64,000 nucleotides of DNA, taken from Tunturiibacter gelidiferens. Lineage in GTDB: Bacteria; Acidobacteriota; Terriglobia; Terriglobales; Acidobacteriaceae. The stretch spans positions 868,001 through 932,000 of the forward strand of contig NZ_JACCCV010000002.1 of the NCBI RefSeq assembly GCF_013410115.1. The letters are read 5' to 3'. Positions 51,478-61,336 of this stretch are shown here, piece by piece (positions within the stretch are counted from its first letter, which is position 1; every line of letters starts with the position of its first letter). A model generated the notes under the pieces. The model worked only from the letters and a program-made list of their open reading frames with translations, did not search any database and had not been told where the DNA came from. The position numbers and the translations under genes are program-made.

Positions 51478-52824
51478 GTGCTGAACCGTAGAAATTTCCT
51501 GAAAGCCGCGGGAACAGCAACCGCGGAGACGTTACTGGGGTCAAAGATGTATGCGCTGACAGCAGCTCAGACTGGCCCTGCCGCGCCGGTTACAGCCAAC
51601 GATCACGTACAGTTCGCACTGATTGGAGCCGGCATTCAGGGCCAGTCCGATACGAAGTTTGCAGTGCAGGTTCCGGGCGCGAAGTTGGTGGCCGTAGCAG
51701 ACTGCTACGACGGCAGGCTCGAGCGCAGCAAGGAACTCTGGGGCACAGACATTTTTACGACGCGCGACTACAAAGAGATCCTGGCCCGCAAGGATATCGA
51801 CGCCGTCATCATCGCCACGCCAGACCATTGGCACAAGCAGGCTGCCATCGACGCCATGAACGCGGGCAAGGATGTCTATTGCGAAAAACCGATGATCCAT
51901 CTCTATTCCGATGGACCTGAGATCATTGAAACCGCCCGCACGACAAACCGCATCGTCCAGGTCGGAAGCCAGCGCGTGAGTTCGATCATCTACTCGAAGG
52001 CCAAGGAGCTGCTGGCTTCGGGAGCCATTGGCCAACTCAATATGGTGACCGCGCGCTGGGACCGTAACTCGTCCATGGGCGCATGGAACTATACCGTGCC
52101 ACTCGACGCCTCAACGGAAACCTGCGACTGGCCTCGCTTTCAGGGGACCGCTCCCAAAATTCCATTCAATGCAGAGCACTTCTTTCAGTGGCGCAAATGG
52201 AAGGCCTACAGCAGCGGCGTAGCGGGAGATCTCTTCGTTCACCTCTTTAGCGGCACCCACTTCATCACCGGATCAAATGGCCCCACGCGAGCGATGGCAA
52301 CAGGCGGGCTGCGCTTCTGGAAGGACGGGCGCGACGTCCCCGACGTGATGCTGGGCCTCTTTGACTACCGTGAAGGATTCAACCTCAGTCTTCGCGTGAA
52401 CTTCGTCGACGGTGGCGAGGAGAGTGAAGGGCTGATCTTCACCGGGTCGGAAGGCACCATGGAGATTGCCGGCAACACAGTCAGCATTAGCCGAGTGCCG
52501 CTCCAGAAAGAACCAAGCTACACAATCGGAACCTTTACGGATGCAATGCAAAAACGCTTCCTGGAAAGCTACCGCCAGAAGTATCCGGTCTCACATCCAA
52601 CGGGAAGTCCGTCGGCCGGGTATGAAAAATATGTCGCCCCCGCCGGATACAGCGACAGCTACGACCACTTCAGTAATTTCTTCTCGGCGGTTCGCACACG
52701 GAAGCCCGTTGTGGAAGATGCGGTATTTGGTTTCCGCGCCGCCGGTGCTGCCCTACTGAGCAATCTGAGCATGGAGCGTGGTGAAGTAGTGAAGTGGGAT
52801 CCCGACTCGATGAAGCTTCTATAG
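51478..52824 (+). CDS. Tat-exported Gfo/Idh/MocA-family oxidoreductase
   Basis: A 448-residue NAD(P)-dependent sugar oxidoreductase with a twin-arginine signal (LNRRNFLKAAGTATA) directing it to the periplasm. The Rossmann motif FALIGAGIQGQSD near residue 47 and the conserved EKPMIHLYSDG (EKP with the catalytic lysine) follow; the C-terminal alpha/beta domain is intact. It starts with GTG, preceded by GAGGATAGGGG. Exported members of the family occur in polysaccharide-degrading Acidobacteria and Planctomycetes; the substrate is unknown. It follows the reductase gene by 106 bp. Confidence 0.87.
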   Translation: MLNRRNFLKAAGTATAETLLGSKMYALTAAQTGPAAPVTANDHVQFALIGAGIQGQSDTKFAVQVPGAKLVAVADCYDGRLERSKELWGTDIFTTRDYKEILARKDIDAVIIATPDHWHKQAAIDAMNAGKDVYCEKPMIHLYSDGPEIIETARTTNRIVQVGSQRVSSIIYSKAKELLASGAIGQLNMVTARWDRNSSMGAWNYTVPLDASTETCDWPRFQGTAPKIPFNAEHFFQWRKWKAYSSGVAGDLFVHLFSGTHFITGSNGPTRAMATGGLRFWKDGRDVPDVMLGLFDYREGFNLSLRVNFVDGGEESEGLIFTGSEGTMEIAGNTVSISRVPLQKEPSYTIGTFTDAMQKRFLESYRQKYPVSHPTGSPSAGYEKYVAPAGYSDSYDHFSNFFSAVRTRKPVVEDAVFGFRAAGAALLSNLSMERGEVVKWDPDSMKLL

Positions 52825-53087
52825 AGAGATATATTTCTGCACGCAGCACTCAAAGTCGCTGTGGTTTGTTTAATCGACCGCCATTTGAAGCGGTTGGCGC
52901 GCAACAATTGATCTCGAAGCCACTCAGCGGAAAGTCAATCTCAATCTCACGAATCCTTTGTTAAAAAATGAATACTTGACACTTTTTTGTGGAGCACAAA
53001 CTACCAGCACTCCTGGTTTGACAAGCGAGTGAAACGCAGCTTATCGTTGCCGGCGCAATCCACCCCACGCGTACCGGAGTTGCAAAC

Positions 53088-54941
53088 GTGAAAAATACAA
53101 CAAGCGAATCTTCCACTGCGAAGCTAGCCTTCGCGCGCCTCGTCGGAACACTTCTCTTAACGGTAGGTGCTCTAAGCGGCTCAGCCGTTGCTCAGAACGC
53201 AACCGAAGTCGCCTCAGACTTTGGCCCCAATGTTTACATCTTCGATCCCAGCATGTCGACAAGTCAGATTCAGGCAACGGTCGACTCCATAGCCAACCAG
53301 CAGGTTAGCAATCAGTTTGGCACGCAGCGCTACGCACTCTTATTCAAGCCAGGAGTCTACGGCAGCGCCGCCACTCCTCTCGACTTCCAGGTGGGCTATT
53401 ACACGGAGGTCGCCGGACTGGGCGCGTCGCCGGCCGACGTCACCATCAACGGCCACGTCGATGTATATAACCAGTGTTTCGCCGCCAACAACTGCATCGC
53501 TCTCGACAACTTCTGGCGTTCAATGTCGAACCTGACGATCAACGTCATGGGTCTCTCCGGCTGTCAGTCCTCGGCCGACTTTTGGGCGGTCTCGCAGGCC
53601 GCGCCGATGCGGCGGGTGAACATCACCGGGGCCAATCTCTCCCTCCAGGACTACTGCAGCGCCGGTCCGCAGTTCGCGAGCGGTGGCTTCATCGCTGACT
53701 CTCAGACCGGCTTTGTCATCAACGGATCGCAGCAGCAGTTTTATGTGCGGAACAGCAGCATCGGTGGATGGTCCAACGCGGTCTGGGACCAGGTCTTCAC
53801 CGGCGTCGTCGGAGCGCCCGCGCAAAGCTATCCCAATCCAGCCTACACAACCCTGCCGAGCACCCCGATCAGTCGCGAAAAACCCTTCCTCTATACCGAC
53901 AGCAATGGCAACTATAAGGTCTTTGTTCCTGCGCTGCAGAAAAACTCGTCTGGCGTCAGCTGGTCAGGCGCAAACACACCAGGTCAATCAAGGTCGATCA
54001 ACAACTTCTTTGTCGCGACCCCTTCAACCAACGTGGAGGTGATTAATCTCGCGCTACTCCTGGGCAAGAGCCTCATCCTCACGCCGGGGGTCTATCAGCT
54101 CAAAGACTCCATCCGCGTCCTCTATCCCAACACCATTGTGCTCGGCCTCGGCTTCGCTACGCTTGTCCCGCAGACAGGCCGACCTGCCATCACGGTTACG
54201 GATGTAGATGGAGTGAGGATCGCCGGCCTAATCGTCGATGCCGGCCCGATCAACTCCGACGCGCTCGTCCAACTCGGGAGCTCGAGGCTGAGAGGCCTGG
54301 ACAACTGGTTCGGATTTAACCGCTTCCGGGATCACTCCTCGAATCCATCCTCCTTGAGCGATGTCTTCTTCCGCATCGGCGGAGCCACCGCTGGAAGCGC
54401 CACCACCAGTCTCGAAATCAACAGCAACGACGTCCTGCTCGACGACATCTGGGCATGGCGCGCGGACCACGGCACCGGCGTCGGCTGGATAGTGAATACC
54501 GCGGACCATGGCCTCGTTGTCAATGGTGACAACGTCACAGCGCTCGGCCTCGCCGTAGAACACTACCAGAAGGAGCAGGTGCTGTGGAACGGCAATGGCG
54601 GCGAAACTATCTTCTATCAAAGCGAGTTGCCATATGATCCACCGAGCCAGAGCGCATGGACCGACGGATCGGCCAATGGCTACCCGTCGTACGTAGTCTC
54701 CAACTCAGCGAACACGCATCAGGCCTACGGTCTGGGCATTTACTCCTTCTTCAATCAGGGAATCAACATCATCGAAGACAACGCGATGACTGTCCCCGAT
54801 ACAAGCGGGATAGCGATTCACGACGTCGGCACCGTCTTTCTGAATGGCAGCGGTCAGATCACCCACGTCATCAACGGACAAGGCACAACTGCCAACAGCA
54901 GCAATGGAGGCAGTCTGAATCCTGTCGTGCTCTACCCCTAA
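53088..54941 (+). CDS. Secreted right-handed beta-helix protein (pectate-lyase-like fold)
   Basis: A 617-residue exported protein. A signal peptide ends near VAQNA (residue 37). The body has the rung-like pattern of parallel beta-helices, with segments such as LTPGVYQLKDSIRVLYPNT, RIAGLIVDAGPIN, NDVLLDDIWAWRADH and GLVVNGDNVTALGLAVEHYQ; the mixture resembles GH55-like and pectate-lyase-like proteins. No catalytic residue can be assigned, so it may be a polysaccharide-active enzyme or a binding protein. It starts with GTG; GGAG lies about 8 bp upstream. A TTGACA at 52976 upstream has no good partner box. Confidence 0.7.
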   Translation: MKNTTSESSTAKLAFARLVGTLLLTVGALSGSAVAQNATEVASDFGPNVYIFDPSMSTSQIQATVDSIANQQVSNQFGTQRYALLFKPGVYGSAATPLDFQVGYYTEVAGLGASPADVTINGHVDVYNQCFAANNCIALDNFWRSMSNLTINVMGLSGCQSSADFWAVSQAAPMRRVNITGANLSLQDYCSAGPQFASGGFIADSQTGFVINGSQQQFYVRNSSIGGWSNAVWDQVFTGVVGAPAQSYPNPAYTTLPSTPISREKPFLYTDSNGNYKVFVPALQKNSSGVSWSGANTPGQSRSINNFFVATPSTNVEVINLALLLGKSLILTPGVYQLKDSIRVLYPNTIVLGLGFATLVPQTGRPAITVTDVDGVRIAGLIVDAGPINSDALVQLGSSRLRGLDNWFGFNRFRDHSSNPSSLSDVFFRIGGATAGSATTSLEINSNDVLLDDIWAWRADHGTGVGWIVNTADHGLVVNGDNVTALGLAVEHYQKEQVLWNGNGGETIFYQSELPYDPPSQSAWTDGSANGYPSYVVSNSANTHQAYGLGIYSFFNQGINIIEDNAMTVPDTSGIAIHDVGTVFLNGSGQITHVINGQGTTANSSNGGSLNPVVLYP

Positions 54942-54982
54942 ATACAAGGCACTTCAAGAACAGACTTGTCCAATCATTCCTG

Positions 54983-55020
54983 GAGGGGCAGCAGACGTTA
55001 TGCTGTCCCTCAATTATTTT
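54983..55020 (+). terminator. Terminator after the beta-helix gene
   Basis: GAGGGGCAGCA (54983-54993) pairs with TGCTGTCCCTC (55001-55011) with one G:U wobble around a 7-base loop, followed by AATTATTTTG. It lies 42 bp after the stop, between convergent genes. Confidence 0.8.
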
Positions 55021-55078
55021 GTTTCTGTCGATGAATCAAGACACCGTGCTCTCGAACGCAAGCAACCACAAAGCGCAC

Positions 55079-56134
55079 TCAAGTACTCACTTCCAACTCG
55101 TCGAACCTGCGCCACTTGTAAAACCAGATCGAGACGATCCAGCTCAAAGCGAAAAGCCCAATGATGACGTACCCCAGTGTGCCGAAGTTCTCATTGAGAG
55201 TTCCAACCAAAGCCCAAAAAGCCCCATGAAAATGGAACTGATCTGCCATCAGGCCGAGGGCTTCAATTCCCCCGACCAACACCGCAACGACCACCGAGAT
55301 CAGGGTGATTGTCATGTTGTAGTAGATTTTGCGAATCGGCTTTACAAAAGCCCACCCATAAGCACCAAGCATCAAGACATTATCGGTGGTGTCGATCAGC
55401 GACATACCTGCGGCAAACAGCGCGGGAAAGACCAGAACTGACCACAGCGACAATCCTCTTGCGGCCTCAGAGGCCGAGAGGCCAAGCAATCCAATCTCCG
55501 TCGCGGTGTCGAATCCAAGGCCGAACAGAATGCCGAGCGGGTACATGTGCCAACTGCGGCGGATCAACGCGAACATGGGACGAAACAGGCGAGAGAGAAA
55601 TCCGCGGCTGCCCAGCAGCAGATCGAAGTCTTCCTCAACATACCGCTCCCCTCGACGAACCCGCTGGAAAGCAAGATACACCGACCGCAGAACCGCCATA
55701 TTCACGATCGCGATCGCAAAGAGAAACAGTGTCGAAACGAGCGTCCCTACCACGCCGCCGATGTGTCTCGCGGCATCCAGTCGATGTTGCAGCGACAATG
55801 CTGTAGCCGAGATAGCAATCGAGCCCAGGACCACAATCGTCGAATGTCCGAGAGAGAACATGAATCCCACCGCAACCGGGCGTTTGCCCTCCTGCATCAA
55901 CTTCCGCGTTACGTTGTCGATCGCTGCAATATGATCGGCATCCACCGCATGACGAAGGCCGAAGCTGTAAGCCAGGAATGCAGTACCCAGCAACACGGGA
56001 TAGTGTCGAAATGCAAGAAAAGCCCACATCCAGGCAGACACATTCATCAGGAGAAGAAGAATGTAAATAGCGATGACCTTGCGCCTGGTACTGGCCGCAA
56101 TATGGTCAAGCACGCCGCTAAACAGATGTTTCAT
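55079..56134 (-). CDS. Nickel/cobalt transporter of the NiCoT (HoxN/NixA) family
   Basis: A 351-residue inner-membrane permease for Ni2+ or Co2+ with seven to eight helices. The family signature in helix II is complete: RHAVDADHIAAIDNVTRKL (HX4DH) near residue 62, followed by FSLGHSTIVV, LGFDTATEIGLLG and GMSLIDTTDNVLM. The metal cannot be fixed from the sequence; a cobalamin-dependent enzyme (QueG) is encoded elsewhere in the window, but no nickel enzyme. It converges with the beta-helix gene. I see no NikR box or cobalamin riboswitch upstream. Confidence 0.92.
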   Translation of the reverse strand: MKHLFSGVLDHIAASTRRKVIAIYILLLLMNVSAWMWAFLAFRHYPVLLGTAFLAYSFGLRHAVDADHIAAIDNVTRKLMQEGKRPVAVGFMFSLGHSTIVVLGSIAISATALSLQHRLDAARHIGGVVGTLVSTLFLFAIAIVNMAVLRSVYLAFQRVRRGERYVEEDFDLLLGSRGFLSRLFRPMFALIRRSWHMYPLGILFGLGFDTATEIGLLGLSASEAARGLSLWSVLVFPALFAAGMSLIDTTDNVLMLGAYGWAFVKPIRKIYYNMTITLISVVVAVLVGGIEALGLMADQFHFHGAFWALVGTLNENFGTLGYVIIGLFALSWIVSIWFYKWRRFDELEVST

Positions 56135-56272
56135 TCAGTCCGTACCCAAACAATACGAATCACAGTACAACATCAGGTGAAAAGGCGTCTTATTCGTCGC
56201 TGAAAATATCCACATCTTCAAAGGTAATCGCTGACTGCAATATCGGATGCAGCAAGCACTGGCCTCCATCTC

Positions 56273-56785
56273 TCAGGGAGCGACTCTGGTCAAAGCCGTA
56301 ATCTCCTCAGCAAACTCGGGCCACGCTTCGCACAGCTCCCGTCGCTCGCCGGTCTCGTAGTCCTCAAACTCGAACCCTGGACTCACCGTACATCCCAGCA
56401 GCGCCCATCGCCCTCCGTCAACCAGGCGTGAGCCTTGCCACACGCCCCGCTCCACAACTACCTGCGGCCTTTGACCTCGTAGCAGATCGTTCCCGATCAC
56501 CACCGTCGCGCCCTTACCTTTCTCGACCAACTGCAGCATCTCCACCGCGTCGCCGGCATAAAAATGGAACACCTCATCCGACTTCAGCCGGTGCATCTCA
56601 CTGAACGTGTCCGGCTCCAGCAGATAATAGATCGCAGTCGCAGTCCGTCGTGCTCCCGCATACCTCTTGTCCTTAAATATCTCGGCGTCCACCTTCTCCG
56701 CGGCCTCGTAGGTCCTCACATACCACCCGCCCTCGCGCGGATGCGGTTGCAACCCAAGCAATTTCTTCACGTCCTCTGCCGTCAT
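56273..56785 (-). CDS. DUF985-family cupin protein
   Basis: A 170-residue single-domain cupin of the Cupin_5/DUF985 family. The opening LGLQPHPREGGWYVRTYEA, the central AIYYLLEPDTFSEMHRLKSDEVFHFYAG (as two parts) and the late WALLGCTVSPGFEFEDYE are the family landmarks, with metal-binding His and Glu residues in the centre. No enzymatic activity is firmly known for the family. It has its own start just downstream of the divergent purine permease gene (71 bp). Confidence 0.9.
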   Translation of the reverse strand: MTAEDVKKLLGLQPHPREGGWYVRTYEAAEKVDAEIFKDKRYAGARRTATAIYYLLEPDTFSEMHRLKSDEVFHFYAGDAVEMLQLVEKGKGATVVIGNDLLRGQRPQVVVERGVWQGSRLVDGGRWALLGCTVSPGFEFEDYETGERRELCEAWPEFAEEITALTRVAP

Positions 56786-56856
56786 CGAAGCCCTCTCACG
56801 CTATGCTGGTACTACTCCATCCATTCTAGTTTCCCGTCTCACAGGAGCCTGACCTG

Positions 56857-58170
56857 ATGCCCATCCGCACTCGCCTGGAGCACTACTTCGGCTTCTCAGA
56901 ACACGCGACCAACTGGCGAACAGAGATTCTTGCCGGACTAACGACCTTCATCACGATGGCTTACATCATCTTCGTGAACCCTTCTCTGCTCAGCAAAACC
57001 GGCATGCCCCTCGCCGCCATTACTACGGCCACCTGTCTCTGCGCGGCTTTCGGCAGCATCCTCATGGGAAGCATCGCCAACTATCCCCTCGCCCTCGCAC
57101 CCGGCATGGGTCTCAATGCCTACTTTACCTATACCGTCGTCCTCGGCATGGGAGTCCCCTGGCAAACTGCTCTCGGCGCCGTCTTCCTCTCCGGAGTTAT
57201 CTTCCTCGCCCTTACCTTCACCGGTATTCGCCAGCGCCTTGTCGCCGCTATCCCCCATCAACTCCATGCAGCGGTAGGCGGAGGCATCGGCCTCTTCATC
57301 GCCTTTATCGGCTTCCGCAACGCGGGCATTATCGTCCCAAGCGCCGCCACCACCGTCACTCTGGGCAACCTCCGCGCCCCTCAAACCGCGCTCGCCATCT
57401 TCGGCCTCTTACTCATCGCGATCCTGCAGGTCCTTCGCGTCCGAGCCTCTATGCTCATCGGTGTTCTCACCACAATGTTCGTAGGCATTCTCTGCCACCA
57501 GGTTCACTGGCAACCCTCTACCTACGACCTCACCGCGATCAAAGCGACAGCCTTCCACCTGGACATCCTTGGCGCGCTCCACGTCGGAGCCTTCGAGATC
57601 ATCTTCGTCTTTCTCTTCGTCGACCTCTTCGACAACATCGGCACGCTCGTCGCCGTCACTCAGCGCGCCGGCCTCATCGCCCCCGACCACACCATCCCTC
57701 GCCTCAACCGCATCTTCTTCGCCGACGCATCCTCCACCATCCTCGGTTCACTCGCCGGCACCAGCACGGTCACCAGCTACATCGAGTCTTCCGCTGGAGT
57801 CGCAGCAGGAGGACGCACTGGCGTCACTGCCATCGTCACCGGCATCCTCTTCTTCCTCTCGCTCTTCATCGCTCCTCTCGTCGGAGCGATCCCAACCTTC
57901 GCCACCGCGCCCGCGCTCATCCTGGTCGGCGGCCTCATGCTCACCGGCCTCGGCGAGATCGAATGGGACGATCCGCAGATCGGTATCCCCGCCTTCTTGA
58001 CCGTTGCGACCATCCCTCTTACCTGGTCCATCGCCGACGGCCTCAGCTTCGGCCTCACCAGCTACGCGCTTCTGCAACTCCTCGCCGGACGCGCTCGCCG
58101 TCAGGACTGGATGCTCTATCTTCTCGCAGCCCTATTCCTTCTCCGCTTCATCTTTCTCGTCCGCAAATAG
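56857..58170 (+). CDS. NCS2/AzgA-family purine permease
   Basis: A 437-residue inner-membrane proton symporter for purine bases, with about twelve helices. The N-terminal EILAGLTTFITMAYIIFVNP is diagnostic of the AzgA/PbuG (hypoxanthine-guanine) branch; later segments include NYPLALAPGMGLNAYF and FLFVDLFDNIGTLVAVTQRAG, then SSAGVAAGGRTG with conserved binding residues. AGGAG lies just upstream of the ATG. The 71-bp upstream gap is too short for a purine riboswitch, and none is seen. Confidence 0.92.
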   Translation: MPIRTRLEHYFGFSEHATNWRTEILAGLTTFITMAYIIFVNPSLLSKTGMPLAAITTATCLCAAFGSILMGSIANYPLALAPGMGLNAYFTYTVVLGMGVPWQTALGAVFLSGVIFLALTFTGIRQRLVAAIPHQLHAAVGGGIGLFIAFIGFRNAGIIVPSAATTVTLGNLRAPQTALAIFGLLLIAILQVLRVRASMLIGVLTTMFVGILCHQVHWQPSTYDLTAIKATAFHLDILGALHVGAFEIIFVFLFVDLFDNIGTLVAVTQRAGLIAPDHTIPRLNRIFFADASSTILGSLAGTSTVTSYIESSAGVAAGGRTGVTAIVTGILFFLSLFIAPLVGAIPTFATAPALILVGGLMLTGLGEIEWDDPQIGIPAFLTVATIPLTWSIADGLSFGLTSYALLQLLAGRARRQDWMLYLLAALFLLRFIFLVRK

Positions 58171-58188
58171 ACTACGACTCCACGAACT

Positions 58189-61100
58189 TCACAGCCCCTT
58201 ATCTCGAGTTCCAATCCTGCGGAAGAATCGAAGCAAAAATTGAGAGGAGCCTGCTTCGTAAACCAGGGATCCGGGGAGGTTTAACTCCACCTCGGTCCCA
58301 ACGCCAGCCTCACTCCACACCGCCAGTTGTCCACTGATCCGTTTGGCGCGCTCTCGCATGCCAGGCAATCCCCAATGCCCCGCGCGCTCCCCTTCCTCGA
58401 GGACCTTCCGGTCGATTCCCTTCCCATCGTCGCGGATCCGCACGCGCAGCAGCCTCTTCCCGTACGTAATCTCCGCTTCGATCTTCTGCGCTTCACTATG
58501 CTTGAAGGAGTTTCGCAGCGCCTCTCGAACGATGTGGTAGACGTCGTCCCGAAAGATCGGATCCAGTGGCTTCGCGGTTCCTTCCTCGACGACAGAGAAC
58601 CGCGGCCCGGTTCCATCTTCGCTGTTGGCTCCAAGCTCTCTTCCCAGCGTGGTGATCATGTGCGCCAGGTCGTCATCGACCAAAGTAGAAGACCGTATGT
58701 CGTAAATTGCGTTGCGTCCCTCCACCATCGCCTGATCCGCACTCTCCAGAGCGGAATCGAGACTCTTCTCCGCCTCCGAAGGATCTCTTGGAATCAGGTC
58801 CCGTGCCGTCTGAAAATGAAGAATCAATCCCTGAAAACTCTGCAACAGTGTGTCGTGAAGCTCACGAGCGATGCGAGTTCGTTCCGAGAGTCGCTCGATA
58901 AACTGGATATCCATCCGCGACGTTACCTGGCCGACATGCCACTGATAAACCGCCCACGCCAGAACTGCCACCGTCGCCGCGCACAGCAACAGAAACCAGT
59001 TCGTCTGGTAAAACGCCGGAACCACCGTCAGATTCAACGAAGGCCCGTCCATGTTCCACACCCCATCGCTGTTCGAGGCGATAACGTGGAACGTGTAAGA
59101 TCCTGGGTCCAGGTTTGTGTACACAGCCTCTCGCAACCCAACCGGCTCACTCCATCCACGATCGAATCCATCAAGACGATACTTGTATCGAACTCGCTCC
59201 GGCACAGAGAGACTCACACCCGAAAAGTTGAACGTCATTCGCTGACGAACAGATGGAACGCGCACAGAAGTCGCTAAATCGATTGGAACTCCATCGACCG
59301 AAACCGCATCTATCTTCGCCAACACTGGTGCCGTAGAGTGCGTCGCTCGAATCGGATCGACCACCGAAAGTCCGTGATTCATGGAAAACCAGATGCGTCC
59401 CAGTGGATCTGCGACGACCGATTGCTGCCTCTTGACCCCCTCGACTCCACTCAATCCATCGATAGTCCCATACTCTCGCACATCTCCCTCCTGCGCCACG
59501 CCGCTCAGCAGTCTATCGCGCTTCACTCTTAGAACGTGATTGGAGGTCGCAACCCAGAGCCAGCCATTGGTGTCTTCCGCAACTCCGAAGATCTGCTCAT
59601 GCAGCGCCTCTGGCACATTACGAGGGATATGGACTGTACCGGAGTTGAGATACGCGAGGCCAGACGTCGTCCCGACCCACAATACATGGCTTGAATCCTC
59701 AAGCAGACAATCAATATCGGGTGATGGCAGCCCATTGTTCTCTGTAAAGGTTCGCCACTGCCCATGCGATAGCTGAGTCAGACCAACCGGGGTTGCGAAC
59801 CACATGGTTCCATCGGCACCTTCGGCTATCGATGTCACCGCATTGGACGGCATCCCATTCGCCATGGTGTAGGAAGTAAGCTTTCCGTCCCTTACTTCAC
59901 TGACCCCTCCGTTAAGAGTCCCAGCCCAGACAGATCCGTCGCGATTCCGATGAACTGCATACACACTGTCCTGAAGGAGTCCATCCGCATGCGTGTAGGT
60001 CTTGGTCTCGAAGGCGCCGTTCGTAAAACGCAACCGTGTGAGCCCGCCTCGTTGTCTGCCCACCCACAACTCATCGCGGCTGCCCGTGATGGAGTAGACA
60101 ACATCTCTGTCCAGGCCCGCAGCGTTCACGCTTTCGATCTTTCCATCTCTCAGCCAATGCAACCCACCGTCGAGAGGGGCAAACCACGTGCGTTCTCCTG
60201 CATCGACATAGACCGGACCACCGCTCGCCGACCGTAAGTCGTTGTCAACCGCGTAGCTCACGAAAGTGCTGTCACGAAGCCTTTCAATACCCCGCGGCGT
60301 TCCGATCCATATGTTCCCCTCTCGATCCTCAAAGAGAGTGTTCACCGCCAGGCCCGAAGCAACCGTCCCTTCGTCATCAGAAGAGATGCCGAGGGCGTTG
60401 AATCGAAGCAGTCCATGAGAACTGCCGATCCAGATGTTTCCGTCCCTGTCACGAATCGCCGAGAGAACCGAAACCTTCCAAAGTACAGAGGGCACGCCCT
60501 CGCGAGTAATCTTCGAGCCATTCCAGCGCAAAACGCCTTTGTCGGTTCCAATCAACAGTTCGCCATTCTCCATCGGAAGCAGGCAATTAACCCTTCCGTC
60601 ATCCACCTCCAGCGCTACGCTGTGAACCTGCCCGTCTCTCAAATAGAAGAGACCTTTATCGGGTGTACCTAACCAGATGACGCCATCGCTGGTCTCTGCT
60701 ACTGCCGCTACCGCAGTATTCGGCTTGGCAAATCGGTGAGTAGCCACGCCGGTTGCCCAGCTCAGTCGGCTGGAGAGCTCATCATTCATCACTGCTGCCT
60801 GAGCAGGATCGGATCTCCCAGGCGCCTGAGGCGCGGTGAGAACATCGAACTTGCCTGCGTGATACGCAAGCGGCCCCAGAGCCAGGGACGAGAGAAGCGC
60901 CGAACCATCTCTGCGTCGCCCAATGGATGTAATTCCAACCTCTGCCTGACTGTGGCCTGGGTCGAACTTCCCATCGTGATATCGCAGGATCGTAGTATTC
61001 GCCAGAAGGATCCACAGATTCGATTGAGAGTCCGCAACCAGTTCCTGCACGGGGCCGATCGGGAGCGTCGCTGGAATCTGCTGTTGGAAGACGTGAAAGC

Positions 61101-61329
61101 TTAGTCCGTCAAAACGAACCAGGCCCTTCTCCGTCCCGATCCACAGAAACCCATCTGCGGTCTGAGCGATCGAGGTCACCGCGCCCCCGGTGAAACCTCT
61201 CTCAAGCCCCCAACTCTCTCGCATGTATTGCGAGAGAGCCCGGTTCGGATCGACAGCGTGAACCGTTTGGGCGACGAACATCACAACGAACACGGCCACC
61301 ATTTTTCCGACAAGCCGATGAACTTTCAT
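58189..61329 (-). CDS. Sensor histidine kinase with periplasmic two-component-propeller domain
   Basis: A 1046-residue transmembrane sensor. After a signal/anchor (MVAVFVVMFVAQTVHA) come about a dozen Reg_prop blades with repeated WIGT-type motifs (DGFLWIGTEKGLVRFDG, DGVIWLGTPDKGLFYL, DGSVWAGTLNGGVSEV), a Y_Y_Y domain, one membrane helix near residue 780, the HisKA_3 domain with His about 825 in RIARELHDTLLQSF and a HATPase with RDDGKGIDRKV and GHWGLPGMRERA. There is no receiver domain; a NarL-type partner must lie elsewhere. I chose the ATG at 61329 because it lies 7 bp after the stop of the GH16-like gene. Confidence 0.9.
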   Translation of the reverse strand: MKVHRLVGKMVAVFVVMFVAQTVHAVDPNRALSQYMRESWGLERGFTGGAVTSIAQTADGFLWIGTEKGLVRFDGLSFHVFQQQIPATLPIGPVQELVADSQSNLWILLANTTILRYHDGKFDPGHSQAEVGITSIGRRRDGSALLSSLALGPLAYHAGKFDVLTAPQAPGRSDPAQAAVMNDELSSRLSWATGVATHRFAKPNTAVAAVAETSDGVIWLGTPDKGLFYLRDGQVHSVALEVDDGRVNCLLPMENGELLIGTDKGVLRWNGSKITREGVPSVLWKVSVLSAIRDRDGNIWIGSSHGLLRFNALGISSDDEGTVASGLAVNTLFEDREGNIWIGTPRGIERLRDSTFVSYAVDNDLRSASGGPVYVDAGERTWFAPLDGGLHWLRDGKIESVNAAGLDRDVVYSITGSRDELWVGRQRGGLTRLRFTNGAFETKTYTHADGLLQDSVYAVHRNRDGSVWAGTLNGGVSEVRDGKLTSYTMANGMPSNAVTSIAEGADGTMWFATPVGLTQLSHGQWRTFTENNGLPSPDIDCLLEDSSHVLWVGTTSGLAYLNSGTVHIPRNVPEALHEQIFGVAEDTNGWLWVATSNHVLRVKRDRLLSGVAQEGDVREYGTIDGLSGVEGVKRQQSVVADPLGRIWFSMNHGLSVVDPIRATHSTAPVLAKIDAVSVDGVPIDLATSVRVPSVRQRMTFNFSGVSLSVPERVRYKYRLDGFDRGWSEPVGLREAVYTNLDPGSYTFHVIASNSDGVWNMDGPSLNLTVVPAFYQTNWFLLLCAATVAVLAWAVYQWHVGQVTSRMDIQFIERLSERTRIARELHDTLLQSFQGLILHFQTARDLIPRDPSEAEKSLDSALESADQAMVEGRNAIYDIRSSTLVDDDLAHMITTLGRELGANSEDGTGPRFSVVEEGTAKPLDPIFRDDVYHIVREALRNSFKHSEAQKIEAEITYGKRLLRVRIRDDGKGIDRKVLEEGERAGHWGLPGMRERAKRISGQLAVWSEAGVGTEVELNLPGSLVYEAGSSQFLLRFFRRIGTRDKGL

Positions 61330-61336
61330 AACCCCA

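Noticed and set aside
52976-53005. TTGACA box upstream of the beta-helix gene as a sigma-70 promoter
   Set aside because: At 16-18 bp spacing the -10 positions read AACTAC or similar, a poor match.
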